From Alitta virens (lineage: Eukaryota; Annelida; Polychaeta; Phyllodocida; Nereididae), in the NCBI GenBank assembly GCA_932294295.1, contig OW028577.1, forward strand, positions 1,311,001 through 1,375,000: 64,000 nucleotides of DNA, given 5' to 3'. Both the position numbers and the translations under genes were made by a program. The number at the start of each line of letters is the position of its first letter. Position 1 is the first letter of the stretch. The notes below the pieces were generated by a model, which was given only the letters and a program-made list of their open reading frames with translations, searched no databases and was not told where the DNA came from. Positions 24,301-33,540 of this stretch are shown here, piece by piece.

Positions 24301-26958
24301 CTTTCTTTCCATTTCTGAATTGCGACCCGTTTCTTCTCCTTCAAGTCCAAATATTCTTTGTACCACAAAATATGGTGGCTTATCTCTTGTTCTGTCTTTG
24401 TTGGAATGTAACTGACACAGTCCTGAAGAATGTTGCCTTTTCCCTGTAGAAATGGTAAAGGAAAAATTATGTTTAATGAAATGGCTGACATATGTGTAAT
24501 GCATACTTTGACAATAATGGCAAAGCCGAAATGACGTTCACCTTGTGCCTGTTCCAGAATTTTAAAAATGTTCCGTGATCATATTCGTCCCATCCTCCTC
24601 TTGGTCCACCATGCTGAACTTCAAATCTCTATTTGAAATCAAATTAAACACATAAATTTTACGTTATGAAGAAGTCTTTTTTTTAGTGCTACCCCAATGG
24701 CATTAAGATAATCCATCTATCTATCCAATTATCTTTACAAAACCAAATGCTCTTCAAATGTGACAGCTTTAGTTCTATAAGTTCTTCATCCCACCTCAAA
24801 AGCAGCAACTTCAGGTGGCAGATCTTTCAAAATATCACGTTGAGACGCCACAGGTCCTGCATTCCCTTTTTGTTTAACCACAGCAGGACCAGCTTGATTC
24901 CAAGTCTCCATTCTTTTCTCCAAAGCAGCTAAACCTTGAGATGTCAAGCGCTCCTCCTTTAAAAGCTCTTCATATCTGTCCAAAAACATCTTATTTTATT
25001 AAGAGAATTTGCAGGGAATATGTGTATTATTATATGGTAATCATTAGACTTTAAACATTTTAAAACAATTTTGGTACTTTAATTGTTGTGCTATGGATAT
25101 TAATTACTGGCAAACCCAACTTGCAATATGCATTTGCTACGGCCACACTTTTCTTCTTTTTATTTTTTTTATAGAAATTTTTATCCTCCATGCAGGCAGA
25201 CAATGTTTGGATTCGGAATAAAATTAAAAATAGAATCATACAATGAGAATGACAAATCACAGAAAATTTTGACAAGAGATATCTTTTGATACTGAGGTGT
25301 GAAATCACAGCCTTCTTGGAGAACCTCAGTAGCTATTAGAAGGTCAAAACTGCTAAGTTCTGCAAGCCTCTATTGTAATCTTGTGTGCACAATAATCATA
25401 ATGATAATTGTGAAGATGACAGCTTGTTGTTGTTTTTTCAGAATTAAATAAAAACATGCCAAACTAGATTTCATTTATCAATTTAAAATGTCAGCAGGTC
25501 CATAAAACAGAAAATAAAAATAAAGTCTGGCCTTACTTATGCAAAGATTAGTAAATTGAATAAATAAACAAATAAAAAAATTCTAAATCTTTTATTGAAC
25601 TTTGGTTAAAGTTGTGCAAAAATTCAGCTTCTTAAGCAAGGTTAACTGTACAAGAAATTAGTAAAAATTTCAGTTTTCCCCCCATGGTTTTAGCATCTAT
25701 TCATGTGCGGCCAAAGCAAAGGTGACTTAAAGTACATACTTCTCTCGTTGCTTTTCCTTGAATTCTGCTATGCAATTTTCTGTTTCTTCCATGACGCCTT
25801 TCAGTTTTTCTACAACTGAAGACAAGTAAGTACCATTATTGTCACTGCTTGTAAATTAAGTTTATATATACGCGAAAAATGTGAAGCACAAAAAGGTTTT
25901 AGTCTCACATTCTGGTGTGGGTTTGACATTCTGCAGTTCTCTCTGAAATCGTTTCACCATCCCCTTGATCTTGCTAATCTGTTGCACATTCTTTATTCCT
26001 GTTCATAATTAGACAATATGACAAAATTGCCTATAAAATCAATATAATTTATTCCTTTGATAACTCTACATCAGTCATTAACAAGTATTAACATTTTGAT
26101 GATTTCACCTACGTTCTGACTTGAGTTCTCCTGACAGACTGTTTTCCATTTCTTGCAACTCGGCAAATTCCTTCCGATGTTCACTTGCTCGGCTGTACAG
26201 ATGTGTCAACTTTTCTTTCTCAAGAGACTGAATTCTGCAAAATATCAAGCAACATTTGTCTCATTCTATGTTCAGGATACAGTGCTCAGTTGTCTACTGT
26301 ACAGACCATTTGATTTTAAAACTTACTTGATCTTCGCCTGATGAAGTTCTTTGATGATCTCAGATTTTTTGGCTTGGTCTTTCTTGGCTTTAGGGCAATC
26401 AGCATCACCTGATGCATCTTTCATGGCTTTCATCTGTCATGTTAAATAAAAAAATATTTTAATTGATGCTACTTTTCTGATTTAATTACCAATTGAATGT
26501 ACTAAAACATTATACTGAGTTTTCCTTTCCCACAAAGCAGCAATATTCCTTCTGTACAGAAGTTAACAAACTGGACTGTTACAATCAACAGTTATGAAAT
26601 TCGACATATGGAAGATGGGGCTTTATCAGTCTTGAAAATAAAAAAAGATGTATCTTCAAAAAGTGGATGGGGTGTCTGAAAATCTTCAGGTAAATCCCCC
26701 CCCCCCCCCCCTCACCACACTTTATAACGGAGCAGCCCTTGGGCGTTGGCTTGATAAATCAATAAATGCAGTGTTTTTCTTGACCTTTGACATTTCCGAT
26801 CCATGTGAAGAGACTATAACTAAAGGGACTGGACCACATACAGCCAGATGACATACACCACCACCATCCGCATAAAGCCAATCAACAATGCAATGCCAAT
26901 TGTGAAATATTTGGTATTGAAACTTGGCAGTGTCTGTTTGTCTCACCTTGGCAGCCAT
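21374..26958 (-). CDS. CCDC112: Coiled-coil domain-containing protein 112
   Basis: Fourteen exons in transcript order: 26947-26958, 26327-26433, 26113-26234, 25909-25998, 25740-25815, 24795-24975, 24542-24628, 24294-24443, 24009-24149, 23756-23851, 23505-23651, 23031-23126, 21704-21822, 21374-21407. They join in frame to 485 residues (human about 446). Signatures are PPEVAAFE, GGWDEYDHGTFLKFWNRHK, SYIPTKTEQEI and the C-terminal SRDPSRLY-like and HRAVPSWRQGL blocks, the last split over the two final exons. The middle is a long charged helix rich in K/E/R, typical of coiled coil. The family is linked to centriolar satellites and cilium formation; that role is inferred by orthology. The first exon encodes only MAAK. 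It converges with GPN2. Confidence 0.88.
21999..22685. mobile_element. Non-autonomous DNA transposon with long GC-rich inverted repeats
   Basis: A 687-bp unit begins CAGTCAAAACGGCCTATTAC and ends with its exact complement. The outer 32 bp are perfectly inverted and the similarity runs on to about 60 bp. The arms consist of repeated ACGGCCCC plus TTACC(A)AA units. The interior is AT-rich and non-coding. No convincing target duplication is visible: TA on the left, CA on the right. It lies in the CCDC112 intron between exons 12 and 13. The superfamily is undetermined. Confidence 0.8.
22712..22940 (-). repeat. SINE relic
   Basis: Shows the blocks TTATATGACCAG, CAGACATAATGATGAGATGA, a GTCCAACC...TTACACAT segment, and a right-hand ATTCAGCC...TGTAGCTCATGAAGA. 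These appear in the same order in the fuller copy at 60,505-60,925. It lies directly beside the 687-bp transposon in a CCDC112 intron. The tRNA-like head is not recognisable. Confidence 0.55.
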
Positions 26959-27769
26959 GTTTCCTTATTGGGCGTACGCCCACGATCCTCCAGAATGTCC
27001 TTGGTTAAAAACAGAAGTGTTTGTGGCTTATTTGAAGCATTTATAGTCAAGAAGCCACTTGTAATTTGGGTTTGTTTATATTCGGCGTTTTGCCTACCTT
27101 GCAGCCCAAAAAATTATTTCACTACAGCGCCAGCTAGCGTTTTATTATATATTATAATTTCAATATTTAATGAATAAATTAAGTTTGTTTTACTACATAG
27201 AATAAGCTATTGCAACGTATGGTATGTTATACACACGGCTGACATATGAAACAAGTGAATAAATGTACAGATATTAATTTAAAAATGTTCAAAAGTGCGA
27301 AGCAGTACGCCCTCTTTCGGCACTTGGCCAAAACTAGCAAAAGAAGAATTCTATTTTGCCCTTCAGTTGCGCCATTTGTACATCGTACATCATCGTATTT
27401 GTTGCTGTGGTCATGGTAAGAAAACTAAGTATGGGAGTGGCCAAGTAAACATTAATTACGTGTAGATTCTATATCTAACAATGCTTCTGTGGTAATCAGA
27501 CTTATTAAGAGCATTTATTATTATAAACTTTATTCCAGACGCAAAAGCGGTCCATATCATATGGCATATGTATACAATGATATATATATATATTTGTACA
27601 GTACAATCATATCATCATATTTTATGGGCTAGCACCAACTTGAATCCAGCTAGTGATTTCCATAAAAAATGGAAAAGCAAGAATACAGAATATTACTAAA
27701 TACTCCACAGTGGCGTTATACGACCTCCGCCCCCCCTAACAAGTTTATATTTTCTTAATATTTAATATA
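26959..27769. other. Intergenic region upstream of CCDC112
   Basis: It contains the CCDC112 promoter side and AT-rich sequence up to the retrotransposon zone. I see a TA microsatellite near 27,575-27,592 and another at 27,765-27,778 that abuts the LINE. No gene is supported. Confidence 0.5.
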
Positions 27770-28065
27770 TATATATATCGTTTTATTGACAAGCCTGATA
27801 TCAGGAATTGATACATGTGTCATACAACATTACAAAACAAACAAATATACAACATGACAAAAACAGGTCTAGTGTCTACATCTACTATATATACAATCTA
27901 TAATCTACCAGTATTTCTAAATATTTACTTGATAAAGTCGGTTCCAGTTTTGTTTACATATACATACATGAATATAAAAATGAGAGTTAATACTGTACAG
28001 GTCAATACTTCAAGTGGGTAATACTGTAATGATTTCAAAACAAATTTGAATAAAAAGTCAGTTAA

Positions 28066-28208
28066 AATGGCAAAAGAAGGTGTCCATGGGTTGGGTCAGT
28101 GGGTGGGGTCTTCAGAGCAGCATTGTGCTGACCTCTGAAATGGCGAAAGGGGGTGTCCATGGGCTGGGTCAATGAGTGGAATCTTCAGAGCAACATTGCG
28201 CTGACCTC
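28066..28208. repeat. 71-bp tandem duplication in the LINE 3' region
   Basis: AAATGGCAAAAGAAGGTGTC at 28,066 and AAATGGCGAAAGGGGGTGTC near 28,137 each begin a similar unit ending CTGACCTCTGA. About 90% of bases match by eye. Tandem units in LINE 3' UTRs are common. Confidence 0.8.
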
Positions 28209-28285
28209 TGAGATTGTCATCATGGGGTGTTTGAATTGAAAGGTTCCCTGTCTAGTGGAAGGGGGGCACCAATACTGAATTAACA

Positions 28286-30304
28286 TTATGAAAAAACTCT
28301 ATTTAGAAAGTTGCCTAATACCTTTAGCACTTCTGGATTCTTACATGACAATAGGGCTTGGAATTGTTGAGATTTTTCTAGGTCATGAAAATTAGGTATA
28401 CTATCTGTTGCTATATTAAGTAATTCTAGCCTTGGTATTTCATTTTTATTACATGTCAGTAAGCAGTGAGATTCATCTTCTATTTCACCACTGTCACAAT
28501 ATTCACATATTCTCTCATGCAAAGGAATTTTTGGGGATTCATGTCTACCAGTTTCAATTTTAAGATTGTGGGAGCTAACTCTGAATCTTGCTATATTACT
28601 GTATGTTTTTTTGGGCAGATTTAACAGTAGGTATGGCTCAATGCAGTAGCTGGTTTTAAATGTTTTATAGGTCCTAAGTTTAGGTTGGGCGTTTGTGTCA
28701 TTTATTTCATGAAGAATTCTATCCTTTTCATTGTCATAAAGTACTAGTTTTATCTTATTTGTCAGTACGCTGGGTTCTAGAGCTTGCCAATTAATTATGT
28801 TTGCTTCAGAGATGATATGCTTTACTTTAGTGTACCAGTTTCTCTGACCATTTGTGTGTAGTTTTTCTTGTATTTTCAAGCACTTATTTAATATTTCACT
28901 ATTAGGCATTGTCTGAAGTCTTGCCCAGTAGTTTACTGTAGCAAGTTTTTGTCTGATGTGAAGTGTAAATCGTCCTGTTTCTGCATACACAGCTAAGGAA
29001 GGGGTTTGTTTTCGTACATTTAATACATTCTTCAGGTAACCTAATTGCACTTTCTCTATTTCAGAAATAGGGGAATTTTGTGACCATAGTACACTATTAT
29101 ATTCTAGAATGGGAAGTATATAACTGTCAAACATTTTTATGGCAAGCAAAGGGGGTATATGACCCAATGCTGGTTTAAGTTTACTTCGTAGAGCAAAGAG
29201 AGCCTTTTGGGCTTGGGTTATTAAGTGACTTGTCACCTTGTGATGTATGCGTTTATGGTTATTTGTGATGATGTGGCCTAGGTATTTATATGTGTCTACA
29301 TTTTCTATACTCTGAGTGTTATATATGAAATTAATAGAGCTTTTCGTACCAATTTTCATCACTTTAGTTTTTAATATATTCACTATAAGATGCCATTTAG
29401 CACAGAATTTGTGCAGTGAATCGATACTGTTTTGTAGGCCTGCAGCTGAGTTAGATATGAGAACTATGTCATCTGCATAGAGGAGGTGAGTGAAATGTGT
29501 GCCGTCTATTTCTATTCCATTGTTTATACTTAGATGGTTTGGTAGGTCAGACATAAATTCATTAAATAGCTTTGGGCTTAAAATACCACCTTGCAGTACC
29601 CCAAATATACTTTCAATGGGAGGACTAATTTCTCCCAGCTGGTGGACTTTAGCTTGGGTTTTGTCAAACATACTCATGATGATTTTCAGCATTTTCTGGC
29701 TCATTTTTTGTTTGTGGAGTTTGTAATATAGCGCATTTCTGTTTATATAGTCAAAGGCTTTTGTGAAGTCTACGAAACATAGATATACAGGCATTTTTTT
29801 AAATTGTTCGTGTCTGATGATTGTGTCTAACACAAATACACAGTCAGTTGTTCCTCGAGAGGGAGTAAAACCGAATTGAAAAGGATCATCTAAGGACATG
29901 GCATCATTTTTAAAATATAGCCTGGCATTAAGGATGGAGTCAAATATTTTTGCCATGGCAACTGTAATAGTAATTTTCCTATAATTGTCAGGATTTGAGT
30001 GATCTCCCTTTTTGTGCAGTGCATTAATTAGTCCCTCTGCCCACTGAGATGGATAATCACCTTTATCAAATATGAAATTGAAGATTGCACAAAATGGAAC
30101 AATAAGTTCATTTTCAACACATTTATAGAATTCACCAGTAATGCCATCAATACCTGCTGCTTTATTATTCTTCAACTTTTTAAGATGTAGAGCTACCTCA
30201 GATTCTGTGATGTAGCTGTCACAAATATTTGCAGGGAGAGTGTCAATTATGTTGTTATCTGGGATGGTTTTAATTTTATGTATGTATTCATCAATTTCTG
30301 CCAT
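28286..30304 (-). CDS. LINE reverse transcriptase ORF (672 codons)
   Basis: Open for 672 codons. Reverse transcriptase blocks appear in order: NKAAGIDGITGEFYK (residues ~47-61), a fingers/palm block NYRKITITVAMAKIFDSIL (~107-125), motif A FVDFTKAFD (~177-185), motif B GVLQGGILSPKLFN (~235-248), the catalytic YADD (~276-279) and YKYLG. The C-terminal third ends with a Cys/His cluster (CEYCDSG...H.LLTC), like the C-terminal zinc-knuckle region of LINE ORF2 proteins. The enzyme would copy its own RNA at the insertion site. No endonuclease or RNase H is seen. The lack of stops implies fairly recent activity of the family. The clade (I/Jockey or CR1/L2 side) cannot be settled by eye. Confidence 0.9.
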   Translation of the reverse strand: MAEIDEYIHKIKTIPDNNIIDTLPANICDSYITESEVALHLKKLKNNKAAGIDGITGEFYKCVENELIVPFCAIFNFIFDKGDYPSQWAEGLINALHKKGDHSNPDNYRKITITVAMAKIFDSILNARLYFKNDAMSLDDPFQFGFTPSRGTTDCVFVLDTIIRHEQFKKMPVYLCFVDFTKAFDYINRNALYYKLHKQKMSQKMLKIIMSMFDKTQAKVHQLGEISPPIESIFGVLQGGILSPKLFNEFMSDLPNHLSINNGIEIDGTHFTHLLYADDIVLISNSAAGLQNSIDSLHKFCAKWHLIVNILKTKVMKIGTKSSINFIYNTQSIENVDTYKYLGHIITNNHKRIHHKVTSHLITQAQKALFALRSKLKPALGHIPPLLAIKMFDSYILPILEYNSVLWSQNSPISEIEKVQLGYLKNVLNVRKQTPSLAVYAETGRFTLHIRQKLATVNYWARLQTMPNSEILNKCLKIQEKLHTNGQRNWYTKVKHIISEANIINWQALEPSVLTNKIKLVLYDNEKDRILHEINDTNAQPKLRTYKTFKTSYCIEPYLLLNLPKKTYSNIARFRVSSHNLKIETGRHESPKIPLHERICEYCDSGEIEDESHCLLTCNKNEIPRLELLNIATDSIPNFHDLEKSQQFQALLSCKNPEVLKVLGNFLNRVFS

Positions 30305-30516
30305 GTGTTCTTGATCAAAATGTAAAATGTAATGTAAAATCTATGATTTTTTGGCTCTGAGAGTACACCCCCTCCCCCAGCCTAGAAATCTCACAGAAGT
30401 GTTTTCAAAGTAATTCAGGGTTAACCACATAACTTGGACACAGACCCAGGACATAGACTCCATTGTCAAGTAGGGGATGAGATACAGTGTGTTTATATAT
30501 AAAATTCTGCGTTTTT
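30305..30516. repeat. Repeat related to 31,200-31,412
   Basis: Contains CACAGACCCAGGACATAGAC, CTCCATTGTCAAGTAGGGGA and a CCATTCCGTTCC end. These recur in the same order at about 31,258-31,400. It adjoins the LINE start on one side and the inverted-repeat-flanked fragment on the other. Confidence 0.6.
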
Positions 30517-30861
30517 CCATTCCGTTCCTTGTTTTACAGACGCCCATAATTTGGTGATGCGACAATTAAGTCTACACATGAATTTATAGACACAATTTCT
30601 AATGACTGCAGAGCAGCTTCTACTATGAAAAATACTGTACATAGTAAACAGTTACTATCATATTTGGAAAAACCTAGCAGAATCTTGAAAACGGTATGAT
30701 AAGCAATCTGCAGCTTCCTAATACTGACTTTGCTATAACCAGAGATCGTATGTTTCCAATATATGCAACTGAGCCCTTCGGTTCTTTGCGTTATAATTTC
30801 ATTGCTATAACTCCACCATAGGTGCGCAGTATGGGCGTCTGTAAAACTCGGAACGGAATGA
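30517..30861. repeat. Inverted repeat enclosing a LINE fragment
   Basis: CCATTCCGTTCC ... TTTTACAGACGCCCATA at 30,517-30,547 is the inverse of TATGGGCGTCTGTAAAA ... GGAACGGAATG at 30,831-30,861, with a one- or two-base difference. The ~283-bp interior encodes part of a LINE reverse transcriptase on the minus strand. The arms could be ends of a foldback-type element or a secondary inversion. Confidence 0.65.
30548..30833 (-). pseudogene. LINE reverse transcriptase fragment, thumb/C-terminal part
   Basis: Minus-strand translation gives AHLWWSYSNEI, KVSIRKLQIAYHTVFKILLG and ALQSLEIVSINSC. This is the pattern that follows the palm in many invertebrate LINEs ('TAHLWW ... S.RKLQVAYN.AFRILLG'). It lacks the palm, which appears at 31,470-31,975 in the right order and strand. 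The two are probably one dead LINE copy cut by the repeats between them. Confidence 0.65.
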
Positions 30862-30980
30862 TAAAATGCGGAACGGAATGAAATTGAAAAAAAATAACAT
30901 GGAAAGGAATGACCACTTTTGTACCATGCAGGCGTTGATAAGTTCACTTCTTTACCCTAAAATGGCATCATTTGGACACC

Positions 30981-31412
30981 AGCCCCCCCCCCCCCCCCAA
31001 AAAAAAAAAGACCAAAAGTCTGCGTCTAGATATCTATATGTTGGCCTACATATTTTGTATTAGGCCTATTCCACAATGGCGTATCCAGGAGGGCTGCAAC
31101 CCAAAAAAAGCGGGGGAGGGAAAGGGAGGAAAATGGCCAATTGGCCACAGGTCTATAATTACAATTCCACATATGTTCATCTTTTTGGAGGGGATTTTCT
31201 TAAAGTGTAAAATCTTCCATATTTGTGGCTCTGAGAGGTTTTACACATAACTTGGCCACAGACCCAGGACCCGCATGCACGCTACTGGGACCGAGGATGG
31301 CCCAGGACATAGACTCCATTGTCAAGTAGGGGATAAGCTGCAGTTTGTTTATTTATATAAAATTTGCATTTCCCCGTTCCGTGTTTTTCCATTCCGTTCC
31401 ACGTTTTGCAGA
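30981..31412. repeat. Poly-C/poly-A patch and second copy of the 30.4-kb repeat
   Basis: A run of about 16 C followed by A10 (30,981-31,008) precedes a region that from ~31,250 repeats the 30,430-30,530 block: CACAGACCCAGGAC, CTCCATTGTCAAGTAGGGGA, CCATTCCGTTCC. This copy has a ~40-bp extra piece within the CCCAGGAC segment. It separates the two LINE fragments. Confidence 0.6.
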
Positions 31413-31469
31413 TGCAGTAGCTCTGAAATAGAATTAGTTTGACATCAACAGAACACATATTAAACTTCC

Positions 31470-31975
31470 TTATGAGGGAATTTCCCTGAGCATATAACTG
31501 TCTACATTGTCGCTTAATGTGAGATCATCTGATAAATCGCTGGCAAGATAATAGCCCAAATATTTTGTACTTGACACAACTTTTATACACTCATTATTCC
31601 GGTAAACAGAGTCATACAAGTAAGAATTTTCACCCTTTGGACGGAATTTCATAAGAACACTCGTATGAGAATTGCAAATAACATCCTGAGTCTTAGCGAA
31701 TTTTTCACACATATTAACTAGAGCCTGCAATCCACGAATAGAGGGGGAAAAAACAACCAGATCATCGGCATACATCATATGATTTACAATAGTATCATTA
31801 AAAGCACATACACAATAAATCTTCTGAAATGCCTCGCTCAAGTCATCAAAGTAAACATTGAACAAATTAGGCGATAAAATACCACCTTGTCGGACTCCAT
31901 TTGTAAAAGAAAACAACTCTGACTAGGTACTCCCCCGTCGAACACAAAATCTCTTGACATCTATACCAGTAAATG
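31470..31975 (-). pseudogene. LINE reverse transcriptase fragment, palm domain
   Basis: The minus strand encodes FSFTNGVRQGGILSPNLFNV (motif B), MMYADDLVVFSPS (catalytic YADD) and STKYLGYYLASDLSDDL. Upstream, DVKRFCVRRGST runs in frame into a TAG just before motif B, so the copy is dead. The sequence differs clearly from the LINE at 28,286, so it is a second family. The thumb part lies at 30,548-30,833. Confidence 0.8.
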
Positions 31976-33540
31976 AGCAATCTGGTAACATACATATAGA
32001 CTCAAATAGTTATGCAGTGCAGGTCAATCTTTATTGGGGCCAATTAAAAAAAAGAAAATCTTTTAAGTGGTGAATTGAAAATAAAAAGCCTTCTGAAGGG
32101 ACCACCGTCTGCCTGGTGAATGGGCCCACCTAACTGGCAGGTGCCTAATACCCAATGTATGCACTAGGATCAGGGTGCTCGAACTCACGCTAGCTCCCAA
32201 TGACAAACACGTGACACTAAGCGGTGAGCTTGTAAATAAAAATACTGATTAAAAAGTTAAATGCAACTAAACAACTATACTAACGTACATTTTATGGACA
32301 CGTGGACAGATTAATCAATTTAATAGCAATTAACATTGTCAATAAGGCAAAGGAAGGAATACTGTTTTTTTTTAAAATTTTTGAGAAACAAAAAGTATAA
32401 AATATTTTTCCTGACATTGGAGCAAGTTATTGCAGTGAAAAACAGCCCATAACTTCGTTTTTCAAGAATTGTACGGACGTCATGGCTAGTTTACATGCTA
32501 GCTGCTGAAGGCGCCACCAGTTACGCGTGCACGCAATTCACGGCCAAGTTTGAGCACCCTGCTATGATTTAGTATAATTAGTTGTTGTAACGTTTGATTC
32601 GTTGCAGCTCCTCGACATTTGCGTGTCCATGTTCATCAATTGGCGGAGAGTAAGAGGACAGTGAAACCAAAGAAGAGGGATATAACCTTCTTCTTTGGTG
32701 AATTACCCAGGTCCCTTTCAATGTGCGATAACGGTTGACTATCTTTGTATAGTGTAAATTGAGGTCATATAAGAAATTTTTGAAATAGTGTAAACATTGA
32801 CCCTTTGCGACCGAATTAAATTTTGGGCAGTAGATATATATCTAAGCCTTCTGAAGGGCCACCTTTTGCCAAGTGAAGAGGCCCGCCTTACTGGCAGGAG
32901 CCAACCTCCTGCGCCCGGCACTAAAGTGTCTGTGTATCAAGACTTTCCAGCGTTTGCTCTTTGGAGTTGTTCCACCTGTAGATCTATCTTCGCACAGTGT
33001 GACCCGGCCTTCTGGCATTGACAGTGGCCAATGGGGCCAAACTCTCTAGTGAATTGACCTCCCAGTATAGGATCGAATTCGCTATTAATGAGCTTTTATG
33101 GCTGAGGGTCATAAAGTTGTTTAAAACTCCCTAACGCCTCTGGATGTGCTATATTGCCTTCAAAAGAAAGGTTGGCCTTAGTCAAGAAGGTTGCATGGCA
33201 TGGTGTGGCCCTTGTCAGGAAGATTAATTGGCTCCCAGATTCAGATTCATAAATAATTTATTTAGCTCCCTATGAATACAAATAAACAAATAGTAATAAT
33301 TCACAACAATGAATTGTTTAGAGCCCAGCCTAGACATAAGCAGGGCCAGTTAATTTAAGTTGCCACACTAGAGCCAGACCACAGCTGTGTCAAAGCCATA
33401 TTTGTCTGTATTAGAGAATTCTGTAGATTTTAAAAGTTCTATCATTAAAGAATTTATTATGAACCTACATTTATTTCATTACAGCATGTGTATCCTAACA
33501 CAATTCCCAGAATAGATATACTTCACTGAATTGCGCAACA
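31976..33540. other. Repeat-bearing region upstream of the zinc-finger gene
   Basis: A block TTCTGAAGGGACCACC ... CTAACTGGCAGGTGCC at ~32,089-32,150 recurs as TTCTGAAGGGCCACC ... TTACTGGCAGGAGCC at ~32,848-32,905, so it is a dispersed repeat. A reversed GTTCGAGCACCC (32,190-32,202) resembles a diverged tRNA-type B box. Near 33,240-33,340 is a retroposon-tail-like AT-rich stretch. No gene is supported. Confidence 0.5.

Larger units (their letters stand above)
27770..30304 (-). mobile_element. Non-LTR retrotransposon (LINE), probably 5'-truncated
   Basis: The minus strand carries a long reverse transcriptase ORF (28,286-30,304) followed by a ~500-bp 3' region. This runs through a 71-bp tandem duplication into a TTTATTGACA-type end and a short TA microsatellite near 27,770. 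Ending in a microsatellite rather than poly-A is common in several LINE clades. No apurinic endonuclease domain is found before the ORF, so the 5' part is missing. No target duplication was identified. Boundaries are approximate. Confidence 0.75.
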
